A stretch of DNA of 5,178 nt, from NCBI GenBank assembly GCA_003695455.1, contig RFJF01000664.1:1-5178 (forward strand), in the 5' to 3' direction. Below the pieces are notes generated by a model. It was not told the origin of the DNA, ran no database searches, and saw nothing but the letters and a program-made list of their open reading frames with translations. The stretch is from Chloroflexota bacterium. Its GTDB lineage: Bacteria; Chloroflexota; Anaerolineae; 4572-78; J111. Each line of letters opens with the position of its first letter. The stretch's first letter is position 1. Shown here piece by piece: positions 1 through 4,571 of the stretch. The position numbers and the translations under genes were made by a program.

Positions 1-43
1 CGTAAAGATAACGTAAAAAATTGGTTAGAAAGGTTAAAAACCC

Positions 44-72
44 TTGAAATACCGGTTAGGATGCTGTAAAAT
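44..72 (+). promoter_or_regulatory. Candidate sigma70-type promoter reading rightward
   Basis: TTGAAA at 44-49 and TAAAAT at 67-72 are separated by exactly 17 bases. Each hexamer matches the sigma70 consensus (TTGACA, TATAAT) at five of six positions, and the spacer is optimal. Transcription would start near base 79 and run right toward the hairpin at 194-217. No plus-strand gene with a believable product follows, so if active it would make a short non-coding RNA. The region is AT-rich, where chance matches are common, so this is a candidate only. Confidence 0.4.
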
Positions 73-78
73 TAAATC

Positions 79-222
79 ATGTTAATTTAGCTGGACAATC
101 CTTAACGGATGGAACGACCATCGCCGGGGCTGGCCAGCACCGCCCTTTTCAGGATTAATTTGTACCCGATACCCCGGGCATCAAGGGCGTAAAAAAGGAG
201 CGCAAATGCGCTCCTTTCCTTT
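79..222 (+). ncRNA. Possible small structured RNA between a promoter and a hairpin terminator
   Basis: Downstream of the candidate promoter at 44-72 the plus strand holds a run of local inverted repeats. GATGG (108-112) pairs with CCATC (118-122) over a 5-base loop. GCTGGCCAGC (129-138) is a perfect palindrome. CGCCCTT (141-147) pairs with AAGGGCG (183-189) and encloses a smaller stem, CCCG (165-168) with CGGG (175-178). The 10-base-pair hairpin at 194-217 follows, with an interrupted T-rich tail on this strand. Promoter, stems and terminator in this order are what an independent RNA of about 145 nt would look like. I recognise no known RNA family. The alternative is that this is post-terminator spacer with chance pairing. 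Conservation of the stems is unknown. Confidence 0.25.
191..217 (-). terminator. Rho-independent terminator of the sigma/anti-sigma unit
   Basis: The inverted repeat AAAGGAGCGC (194-203) and GCGCTCCTTT (208-217) forms a perfect 10-base-pair stem with a 4-base loop. Read on the minus strand it is followed directly by TTTTTT (the complement of 191-196), the classical intrinsic terminator layout. It begins 47 bases after the stop codon of the anti-sigma-like gene, so it most likely ends that transcript. On the plus strand the stem is followed by TTTCCTTTT, so weaker termination in the other direction is also possible. Confidence 0.85.
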
Positions 223-264
223 TGGGCGCGGCCCCCGGCCAGCCGTACACCCAGCTTTTGCAAT

Positions 265-525
265 TTATCCACCAACAGTTGGGCTGGCTTCATTCCCCAG
301 CACCGCTTCGTTAATCATAATCAGCAGCGCTTCGAGTTCGCCGGCGCAACATTGGCACTGTTTCAGGTGCTGTTCAACGGCGGGCATAGCGGCGGCGGGG
401 TCAGCTTTTTCCAACAGCAACTCGGCGTACATATCCAGCGCCTCGTGGCAGTCCTCACAGCCAATTTCAACTTCTTCTGTCTCAAAGGCTGATTTTAGTA
501 ACATTTGCCATTTAACTTCGGTCAT
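265..525 (-). CDS. Small soluble zinc-binding anti-sigma-like protein (ZAS-type motif)
   Basis: This 86-residue protein is the probable antagonist of the ECF sigma factor encoded 68 bases upstream on the same strand. It carries His53-x3-Cys57-x2-Cys60, the HxxxCxxC signature of zinc-binding anti-sigma (ZAS) proteins. Further ligand candidates are Cys23, Cys26 and His27, with His27 lying 25 residues before His53, and Cys59 is an additional cysteine. The segment CHEALDMYAELLLEKAD resembles the first helix of these proteins. After the zinc motif there is only a short helix and a Gly/Pro-containing tail. No membrane segment is visible, so it should be cytoplasmic, unlike the many ECF anti-sigmas that span the membrane. 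The ATG at 525 is supported by AGGA (534-537) eight bases upstream; the stop is TAA. In the family such proteins bind the sigma factor and occlude RNA polymerase contacts, sometimes with redox-controlled release; redox sensing here is inference. A non-inhibitory zinc-finger partner is the alternative. Confidence 0.72.
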   Translation of the reverse strand: MTEVKWQMLLKSAFETEEVEIGCEDCHEALDMYAELLLEKADPAAAMPAVEQHLKQCQCCAGELEALLIMINEAVLGNEASPTVGG

Positions 526-533
526 TTTTCATG

Positions 534-537
534 TCCT
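534..537 (-). promoter_or_regulatory. Ribosome binding site of the anti-sigma-like gene
   Basis: AGGA on the minus strand lies eight bases before the ATG at 525 and supports that start. A second ATG at 530-532 is out of frame and can be ignored. The last base of this site is also the first base of the palindrome at 537-546. Confidence 0.55.
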
Positions 538-546
538 GTGTACACA
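537..546. promoter_or_regulatory. Perfect 10-base palindrome TGTGTACACA before the anti-sigma gene
   Basis: TGTGTACACA is identical on both strands and lies in the 68-base gap between the sigma and anti-sigma genes, directly upstream of the Shine-Dalgarno sequence. A dimeric DNA-binding protein could use it as an operator, or it could affect translation of the anti-sigma from the shared mRNA. On the minus strand it is preceded by AATTTG, recalling the AATTTGTAAA repeats upstream of the sigma gene. Function is inference; a 10-base palindrome can occur by chance. Confidence 0.25.
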
Positions 547-593
547 AATTTTACCCATCACTTAGACGTTTGGTTACGGTTAATCTTACTTAC

Positions 594-1235
594 TCAACTG
601 TACAGTTTGAGAATGTACTCCGGTTCAAGGCCCAGTGCCTGTAATTCACGTTTTAACTTGAGCCGCGCATCGTGCAGCAATTTGTACACATTGTTGGGGT
701 TGGTATCCATCAGGCGGGCCACCTCGGCGATGGGAATGTTTTCCACGCGCACCGCCAGCAGGGCTTGCCGCTGGCGGTCCGTCAGTTCGTGGTTAATGAC
801 GTGTTCAATGGTCTCCCACACGTGACGGCGCTCGCTGGCGGTGTCCGGAGCGCTGAGTTGCGCCTGCGGAAAATCCAGCACCTCTTGCAGCGATGAGCCG
901 GTTTCGGTGATGGCGTCCAACGAGTAGTCTCGCCATTTGGCCCGGCGCAGTTCGCTGATGGTGGTGTTGGCCGCAATTTTTGAGGCCCACGTGGTGAATT
1001 TGCTTTTGCCCTGAAAATTATCCAGATTCCCCTGAATTTTCAGCAGCGCTTCCTGCGCAAAATCGTTGCTCATCTGCTGTAATTCGGCTTTATCCAGATG
1101 ATTCAAATCTGTGCGGGTGTAGAGATACGCCAGCACGCCGCGCCGCAAATGCTGCAACAAATCTTCAATGGCCGCAGTCTGCGCCGGATGCCCGTTGCGC
1201 AGGTGGGCCAGCCACATATCGTTCGTTCGTTCCAT
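594..1235 (-). CDS. ECF-subfamily RNA polymerase sigma factor
   Basis: This 213-residue, two-domain sigma factor would bind core RNA polymerase and direct it to a dedicated promoter set. Region 2 covers roughly residues 20-102. It includes DFAQEALLKI (58-67), the core-binding and -10 region helix, and FTTWASKIAANTTISELRRAK (80-100), matching the usual regions 2.3-2.4. A variable acidic linker follows (about 105-138), then region 4 (about 140-200), starting at LTDRQRQALLAV and carrying the helix-turn-helix IPIAEVARLMDTNPNNVYKLLHDARLKLKREL (167-198) that would read the -35 element. There is no C-terminal SnoaL-type or other extension, and the length is normal for ECF sigmas. The ATG at 1235 has a weak AAGAG eight bases upstream; the stop is TGA. 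It is followed by a zinc-motif anti-sigma-like gene, the usual sigma-then-antagonist order. The 336-base gap upstream argues for its own promoter rather than read-through from the glycosyltransferase. Subgroup and target promoters cannot be told from this window. Confidence 0.92.
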   Translation of the reverse strand: MERTNDMWLAHLRNGHPAQTAAIEDLLQHLRRGVLAYLYTRTDLNHLDKAELQQMSNDFAQEALLKIQGNLDNFQGKSKFTTWASKIAANTTISELRRAKWRDYSLDAITETGSSLQEVLDFPQAQLSAPDTASERRHVWETIEHVINHELTDRQRQALLAVRVENIPIAEVARLMDTNPNNVYKLLHDARLKLKRELQALGLEPEYILKLYS

Positions 1236-1264
1236 AAATGATACTCTTTTTGGCGTGGTTCATT

Positions 1265-1292
1265 TTTACACTGTGTCATCTTTACAAATTCC
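1265..1292 (-). promoter_or_regulatory. Tentative promoter of the sigma factor gene
   Basis: On the minus strand GGAATT (1287-1292) is followed 16 bases later by TGTAAA (1265-1270), ending about 30 bases before the sigma start codon. GGAAT-like -35 elements with a 16-base spacer are typical of ECF promoters and would fit autoregulation, a common habit of these sigmas. The -10 part has no clear CGT-type signature. The -35 candidate overlaps one copy of the AATTTGTAAA decamer (1281-1290). Placement is good but the sequence evidence is thin. Confidence 0.22.
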
Positions 1293-1311
1293 GCCCTGTT
1301 TTCCGCTACCT

Positions 1312-1332
1312 GCGTATTGCGAGTTGCGTGTA
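1312..1332 (+). repeat. Degenerate heptanucleotide array, three units
   Basis: Three adjacent 7-base units, GCGTATT (1312-1318), GCGAGTT (1319-1325) and GCGTGTA (1326-1332), share a leading GCG and a T/A-rich rest. They keep the same period and a similar core to the GCGTAAA array at 1378-1412, which suggests a related, more diverged repeat. Confidence 0.45.
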
Positions 1333-1374
1333 ATTTTGGTTCAACCGGATTTCAGGAGGCAACGTGTAATTTGT

Positions 1375-1415
1375 AAAACGTAATGCGTAAAGCGTAAAAT
1401 TACGCTTTACGTTTT
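1375..1415. repeat. Heptanucleotide array with dyad symmetry (GCGTAAA units)
   Basis: Units ACGTAAT (1378-1384), GCGTAAA (1385-1391) and GCGTAAA (1392-1398) run head to tail, then invert as ATTACGC (1399-1405) and TTTACGT (1406-1412). The result is a perfect 12-base-pair hairpin, CGTAAAGCGTAA (1386-1397) with TTACGCTTTACG (1400-1411), and an alternative outer pairing of AAAACGTAA (1375-1383) with TTACGTTTT (1407-1415). The hairpin lies about 157 bases behind the glycosyltransferase stop and could help end that transcript, though no clean T-run follows on the minus strand. The organisation resembles the short tandemly repeated repetitive (STRR) heptanucleotides known from cyanobacteria. Confidence 0.6.
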
Positions 1416-1571
1416 CAACTTATCAACCCCTTGAATTCCAAAAGAGTCGTAATTTTAAACTCAACGGAACACATTTTACGCACAGGGTCAACAAGACAGC
1501 TCAATTTGTAAAGCTGTTCTCCGGGGTTGTGAACCACACCCAAATTTGTAAAACAGTTACCCCATCTTAAT

Positions 1572-4559
1572 TCACTCTACCAAAATGGGCCAACTTTCAA
1601 GGGTGATGTGGTCGCCGGTGATTTGCCCCCCCGCCACCAGCGGCAGGCGGCTGAAATCGTTGGCGTCATACAGGCCGATTTCCAGCCGGTACGCGCCGGG
1701 CGGCGTCTGTGGCGGCAGAACCAGCGCGTACGGGTCGGTCAGGTATTCGCCCGGCAGCCAGCCGGTGGTGGGAAACTGCCCCGCGCCGGGAATCTGGTCC
1801 TGCTGGGCGATGATTTGTCCGGCGGCATCCGTGAGATGCACAAACACCGTCCAGTTGCGCTCAACGGGCGCGGTGGCTTGCCAGATGAGCGTCAGTGGCA
1901 GCGTGTCTCCGGGCGAAAGCGGTTCGGCAGGCAAATCCAGCCCGGCCAGTCGAATTTGGTCACTGAAGTTGGCGTCCACGTCAACCTGCCACGGCGGCGG
2001 TTCAAACAGATGCGGCCGGTCGGTGGTTTGCACAGTTTGCAGGGCCAGCCGTTCCGCGCCGTTCACCGGCAGACGGCTGCCGTTTTCATCCAGCAGCGAC
2101 AGGTTGAGCGTGTACGCGCCGGGCGGCAAAGCGGGCGGCAGGGGGATGTCGTGCGGGTCGCGCAGCAGATCGCCGCGCTGCCACTCGGTAGCAGGGCGGG
2201 CCGGCGGTCGGCGGTAGGTTGCGGCGGTTTGCCCGGCGGAATCCTGCAACTCTGCCACAATTTCAAGCGGGCCGGATTGTTGGGCGGGCGACTGCCAAAA
2301 AAGCGTCAGCGGCAGAACTTCTCCGGCTTTAAAAGGACCGCCGCCCAGCGAAAAACCGATGAGCCGCGCCCGGCGGCCAAAATCAGCGTTGAGCCGGGTT
2401 TGCACCGGCAGGGCATCCGGGCCAAGCGGCGGCTGCGGCGCAAGCAGCGTGATGTCTGCCAGCGGCAGTTCTGCGCCCAGCGGCTGGCCCGTTTCATCGA
2501 GCAAATCCAGCGGGCGGGCGTCGCTTTGGCGGCGCACGCTGAGCAGCAGGCGGTACGTGCCGGGCGGCGCGCCCGCCGGGGTGAGCAGGCCGTGCCGGTC
2601 GGTCAGCGATTGCCCCACGGGCAGGTCGGTAAAGTGGAGTTGCCCGGCGCGGGGGTGGCTGTCGCGGGTGGCCCAGGTGCGCCCGGCAGAATCAATCAGC
2701 CGCAGGCTGACCCGGTGCTCGCTGCCCAGCGTGCCGGTTTTGCGCCAGCGCAGTTCCACCGGCACCACGTCTCGCCCGGCCTGAAGGGGGGCACTGCCCA
2801 CGGCGGCAGATTCAAGCGCGAGTTTGTTTTCAAAATTGGCCGGCGGAATATCCAGCGGCTGCGGATTTCCGGCGGCGGCCAGCGTGAGTTTGGTTTGCGG
2901 GCTGTACCATTTGAGCAGGGTGGGGTAGCCCAATTGGGCCAGGGCGGTTTCGGCTTCATCCTCCCAAATGTGGCCGCCGGCCTGGTAGGCCGGAAACCAG
3001 AGGCGCGGCGATTGGGCCAGAATAGATTGCACATCGGCGGTGAGCTGCGCGGCGTGGCCCGCCTGCGCCGACCAGCCCGCGCCCCAGCCGGGAACCGGAA
3101 ACAGGCGCGGGCGAGGCTCCGGCAGGTAGGCCCGGTAAAAGCCCAACTGCCACTGGTAGCTGGCCAGCAGGGTGTCATCCGGCGAGGCCACGGCGGCAAT
3201 ATCGCGCAGCAGGGGCCGGTAATCTTCGTCCGGGGTGCGGGGCAGGGTGTAAAAATTGAACAGGCTGACCGCGACCAGCAGCAGCATGGCCGCCGCCAGC
3301 GTGCCCACCAGCAAAAATTGCTTGTCCCACAACCAGACCACGCCGAGCGCAATCAGCAGCCAGTAGGCGGGCGCGGCCAGCAGCAGGGTGCGCTCAAAAA
3401 ATCGGGGGGTGAAGGGGTACACCAGGTTGACCAGATACCCGGCGGCCAGCGGAACCAGCAGGTAGAAAAAGAGCAGGCCGGCCCGGCGATAGCGCCCCCG
3501 CGCCACGGCCCACGCGCCCAGCCCCGCCGCCAGCAGCATCGGCAGGGCGGCCCAGGCGTACAGTTGCAGATGCTCTGGCAGGTGGCCCACGCTGAACGCC
3601 ACCAGATGGTCGCCAAAAAAACGAATCAGGTTGAGCGGCGCGTAGCCCTCAACCGTGCGTTTGTTGGCAATGTAGTTGACCAGCTTCAGCCCGGCAAACA
3701 GCACCCACGGCAGGTAGAGCAGCCCCACCACAAAAAAAGGCCGCAACGCCGCCGCCAGCGATGCGGGGCGTGGCGGATTCGGGGTACGGGTTGGCCCCTT
3801 CTCTGAAAATAAAGGGGTTAGGGGTTGGGAGTTAGGGGTTAGGGAAAAGCTAACTCCCGGCTCCCGGCTCCCGGCTCCTGACTCCTGACTTTCATTCTCG
3901 TTATTGTCCCGCCAGAGACTGTCTGACTCCCTTGACAGGGGGAGGGAGTCGCGGGTAGCAGGCGGTTTAAAATATTCAAACAGCATAAAGAGCAACTGGG
4001 CCAGCACCACAAACGCAGAGTAGTACATGGTGTACAGCGCGGCGGCGGTGGTCAGCAGATAACCGGCGCTGCGGTGGCGATGGCCGGCATCGCGCACAAA
4101 AAAGTAGACGGACAGCGCCCCCAGCAGCGTGACCAGCCCGTACATTCGCACTTCTTGCGAGTAGTAGACGGCCAGCGGCGCCACCGCCGTGACCGCCGCC
4201 GCCAGCACGCCGGCCCGCCAATCGGCCAGCCGGGCAGCCAGCGCCGCCAGCGCGGGAATCAACAACGTACCGGCCATCACCGACAGGAAGCGGGCCATTT
4301 CCGGCCCCATTCCGGCCACGGCCAGCCACAATTTGAGCAGCAAATAGTAGAACGGGGGGTGAATATCTACCGCGGTCAGCGCCAGCAGTTGCGGCACAGA
4401 CTGGGTGGCAAAGTAGATGCTCCAGCCTTCGTCGCCCCACAAGGGCTGAAAGCTGAGCCGCTGCACGCGCAGGCCAAAACCGGCCAGCGTAAAAAAAAGC
4501 ACCCAGACCCACGGGTGAAATCGGGCGCGGCGGCCCGGCAGGGAAAATCTCAAATTCAC
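1572..4559 (-). CDS. GT39/ArnT-like membrane glycosyltransferase with three C-terminal beta-sandwich-like modules
   Basis: This 995-residue integral membrane protein most likely transfers a sugar from a polyprenyl-phosphate donor to a surface acceptor on the outer face of the membrane. The N-terminal half (1-436) has about eleven hydrophobic segments. It carries family hallmarks: WGDEGWS (41-47, with Asp43/Glu44, the expected catalytic acid position after the first helix), DIHPPFYYLLLKLW (65-78), YYSQEVRMYGL (132-142) and YPFTPRFFERTLLL (381-393). Residues about 440-570 form a soluble linking domain. Three related modules follow (about 575-705, 726-840, 864-976), each with a PVEL/LPLTL-x-W strand, a D-x-AGQ/R turn and a PPG-x-Y-x-L strand near the end. 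They resemble carbohydrate- or surface-binding beta-sandwiches, but I cannot name the family. The GTG start is supported by GAGGG seven bases upstream, and no other start lies near. Residues about 199-265 are a hydrophilic insert encoded by repeat DNA. Donor and acceptor are unknown. Confidence 0.87.
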   Translation of the reverse strand: MNLRFSLPGRRARFHPWVWVLFFTLAGFGLRVQRLSFQPLWGDEGWSIYFATQSVPQLLALTAVDIHPPFYYLLLKLWLAVAGMGPEMARFLSVMAGTLLIPALAALAARLADWRAGVLAAAVTAVAPLAVYYSQEVRMYGLVTLLGALSVYFFVRDAGHRHRSAGYLLTTAAALYTMYYSAFVVLAQLLFMLFEYFKPPATRDSLPLSRESDSLWRDNNENESQESGAGSREPGVSFSLTPNSQPLTPLFSEKGPTRTPNPPRPASLAAALRPFFVVGLLYLPWVLFAGLKLVNYIANKRTVEGYAPLNLIRFFGDHLVAFSVGHLPEHLQLYAWAALPMLLAAGLGAWAVARGRYRRAGLLFFYLLVPLAAGYLVNLVYPFTPRFFERTLLLAAPAYWLLIALGVVWLWDKQFLLVGTLAAAMLLLVAVSLFNFYTLPRTPDEDYRPLLRDIAAVASPDDTLLASYQWQLGFYRAYLPEPRPRLFPVPGWGAGWSAQAGHAAQLTADVQSILAQSPRLWFPAYQAGGHIWEDEAETALAQLGYPTLLKWYSPQTKLTLAAAGNPQPLDIPPANFENKLALESAAVGSAPLQAGRDVVPVELRWRKTGTLGSEHRVSLRLIDSAGRTWATRDSHPRAGQLHFTDLPVGQSLTDRHGLLTPAGAPPGTYRLLLSVRRQSDARPLDLLDETGQPLGAELPLADITLLAPQPPLGPDALPVQTRLNADFGRRARLIGFSLGGGPFKAGEVLPLTLFWQSPAQQSGPLEIVAELQDSAGQTAATYRRPPARPATEWQRGDLLRDPHDIPLPPALPPGAYTLNLSLLDENGSRLPVNGAERLALQTVQTTDRPHLFEPPPWQVDVDANFSDQIRLAGLDLPAEPLSPGDTLPLTLIWQATAPVERNWTVFVHLTDAAGQIIAQQDQIPGAGQFPTTGWLPGEYLTDPYALVLPPQTPPGAYRLEIGLYDANDFSRLPLVAGGQITGDHITLESWPILVE
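3814..3848 (+). repeat. Heptanucleotide array GGGGTTA inside the glycosyltransferase gene, with G-quadruplex motif
   Basis: Four units in strict 7-base phase, GGGGTTA (3814-3820), GGGGTTG (3821-3827), GGAGTTA (3828-3834) and GGGGTTA (3835-3841), are followed by a decayed GGGAAAA (3842-3848). Five G-runs of three or four bases with loops of two to five bases satisfy the usual G-quadruplex pattern on the plus strand, which is the template strand of the gene. On the coding strand the array reads as Leu-Thr-Pro-Asn-Ser-Gln-Pro-Leu-Thr-Pro (240-249). Confidence 0.85.
3827..3858. repeat. Inverted repeat joining the two heptamer arrays
   Basis: GGGAGTTAG (3827-3835) is the exact reverse complement of CTAACTCCC (3850-3858), giving a 9-base-pair stem with a 14-base loop. 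It joins the G-rich array on its left to the C-rich array on its right, so the element as a whole has dyad symmetry, as does the intergenic array at 1378-1412. Confidence 0.7.
3854..3888 (+). repeat. Heptanucleotide array CTCCCGG/CTCCTGA inside the glycosyltransferase gene
   Basis: Five contiguous 7-base units: CTCCCGG at 3854-3860, 3861-3867 and 3868-3874, then CTCCTGA at 3875-3881 and 3882-3888. Because 7 is not a multiple of 3, successive units are read in different phases, producing Gln-Glu-Ser-Gly-Ala-Gly-Ser-Arg-Glu-Pro-Gly (225-235) without a stop. Such low-complexity peptides are typical of translated intergenic repeats rather than of a folded domain. Confidence 0.85.
3925..3950. repeat. 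Hairpin at the right end of the in-gene repeat block
   Basis: GACTCCCT (3925-3932) pairs perfectly with AGGGAGTC (3943-3950) over a 10-base loop. Its ACTCCC core is shared with the neighbouring array (AACTCCCGG at 3852-3860), so it probably belongs to the same inserted block. It encodes part of the hydrophilic insert (residues 204-212). Confidence 0.6.
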
Positions 4560-4566
4560 GGCAACG

Positions 4567-4571
4567 CCCTC
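4567..4571 (-). promoter_or_regulatory. Ribosome binding site of the glycosyltransferase, overlapping the mutS2 stop
   Basis: GAGGG on the minus strand shares two bases with the mutS2 TGA stop (4570-4572) and stands seven bases before the GTG at 4557-4559. This fixes the unusual GTG start and suggests that ribosomes finishing mutS2 may reinitiate on the next gene. Confidence 0.65.

Larger units (their letters stand above)
1281..1552. repeat. Four dispersed copies of the decamer AATTTGTAAA
   Basis: AATTTGTAAA occurs at 1368-1377, 1503-1512 and 1543-1552 on the plus strand and in inverted orientation at 1281-1290. The copies at 1503 and 1543 start 40 bases apart and stay similar further downstream (purine-C-A/T-GTT, then CC two bases later), so their shared unit is about 18 bases. 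Four exact decamers within about 270 bases are more than expected even in AT-rich DNA. They could be binding sites for a regulator of the sigma gene, ECF -35 elements, or parts of a decayed repeat. Confidence 0.5.
1236..1571. other. AT-rich intergenic region between glycosyltransferase and sigma gene
   Basis: This 336-base stretch has no credible gene on either strand. It holds two arrays of 7-base repeats (1312-1332 and 1378-1412), four copies of AATTTGTAAA, and a 6-base-pair hairpin, ACAGCT (1496-1501) with AGCTGT (1512-1517). The hairpin loop carries most of one decamer copy. I found no standard intrinsic terminator directly behind the glycosyltransferase stop; the dyad at 1375-1415 is the nearest strong hairpin. 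A second weak minus-strand promoter candidate is TTGATA (1421-1426) with TAATTT (1397-1402), spacer 18. The composition is much more AT-rich than the flanking glycosyltransferase gene. Confidence 0.6.

Noticed and set aside
102..293. A 63-codon minus-strand open frame overlapping the end of the anti-sigma gene
   Set aside because: It reads straight through the strong terminator hairpin at 191-217, overlaps the anti-sigma gene in another frame by 29 bases, and its product resembles no family I know.
206..565. A 119-codon plus-strand open frame opposite the anti-sigma gene
   Set aside because: Ser/Ala/Ile-rich product with no recognisable motif. It starts inside the terminator hairpin and covers the well-supported zinc-motif gene.
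1375..1415. Standard intrinsic terminator for the glycosyltransferase transcript
   Set aside because: The stem is strong but AT-rich, and on the minus strand it is not followed by a T-run. It is better described as a repeat with dyad symmetry.
1281..1552. CRISPR-like or origin iteron array formed by the AATTTGTAAA copies
   Set aside because: The repeats are only 10 bases, differently spaced and not all in one orientation, and no cas, dnaA-box cluster or replication gene is present.
1608..3806. A 732-codon plus-strand open frame opposite the glycosyltransferase
   Set aside because: It is a shadow of the GC-rich coding strand: rich in Arg, Gln and Gly, with no domain or motif. The minus frame has clear family motifs and a Shine-Dalgarno sequence.
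3814..3841. Telomere-like TAACCCC repeat on the minus strand
   Set aside because: The array is four short units inside a bacterial coding region, joined to a second, unrelated heptamer. The resemblance to eukaryotic telomeres is coincidental.
3800..3962. Frameshift or pseudogene at the repeat block in the glycosyltransferase
   Set aside because: The frame stays open through the block, and family-like membrane segments continue on both sides in the same frame, so the gene appears intact.
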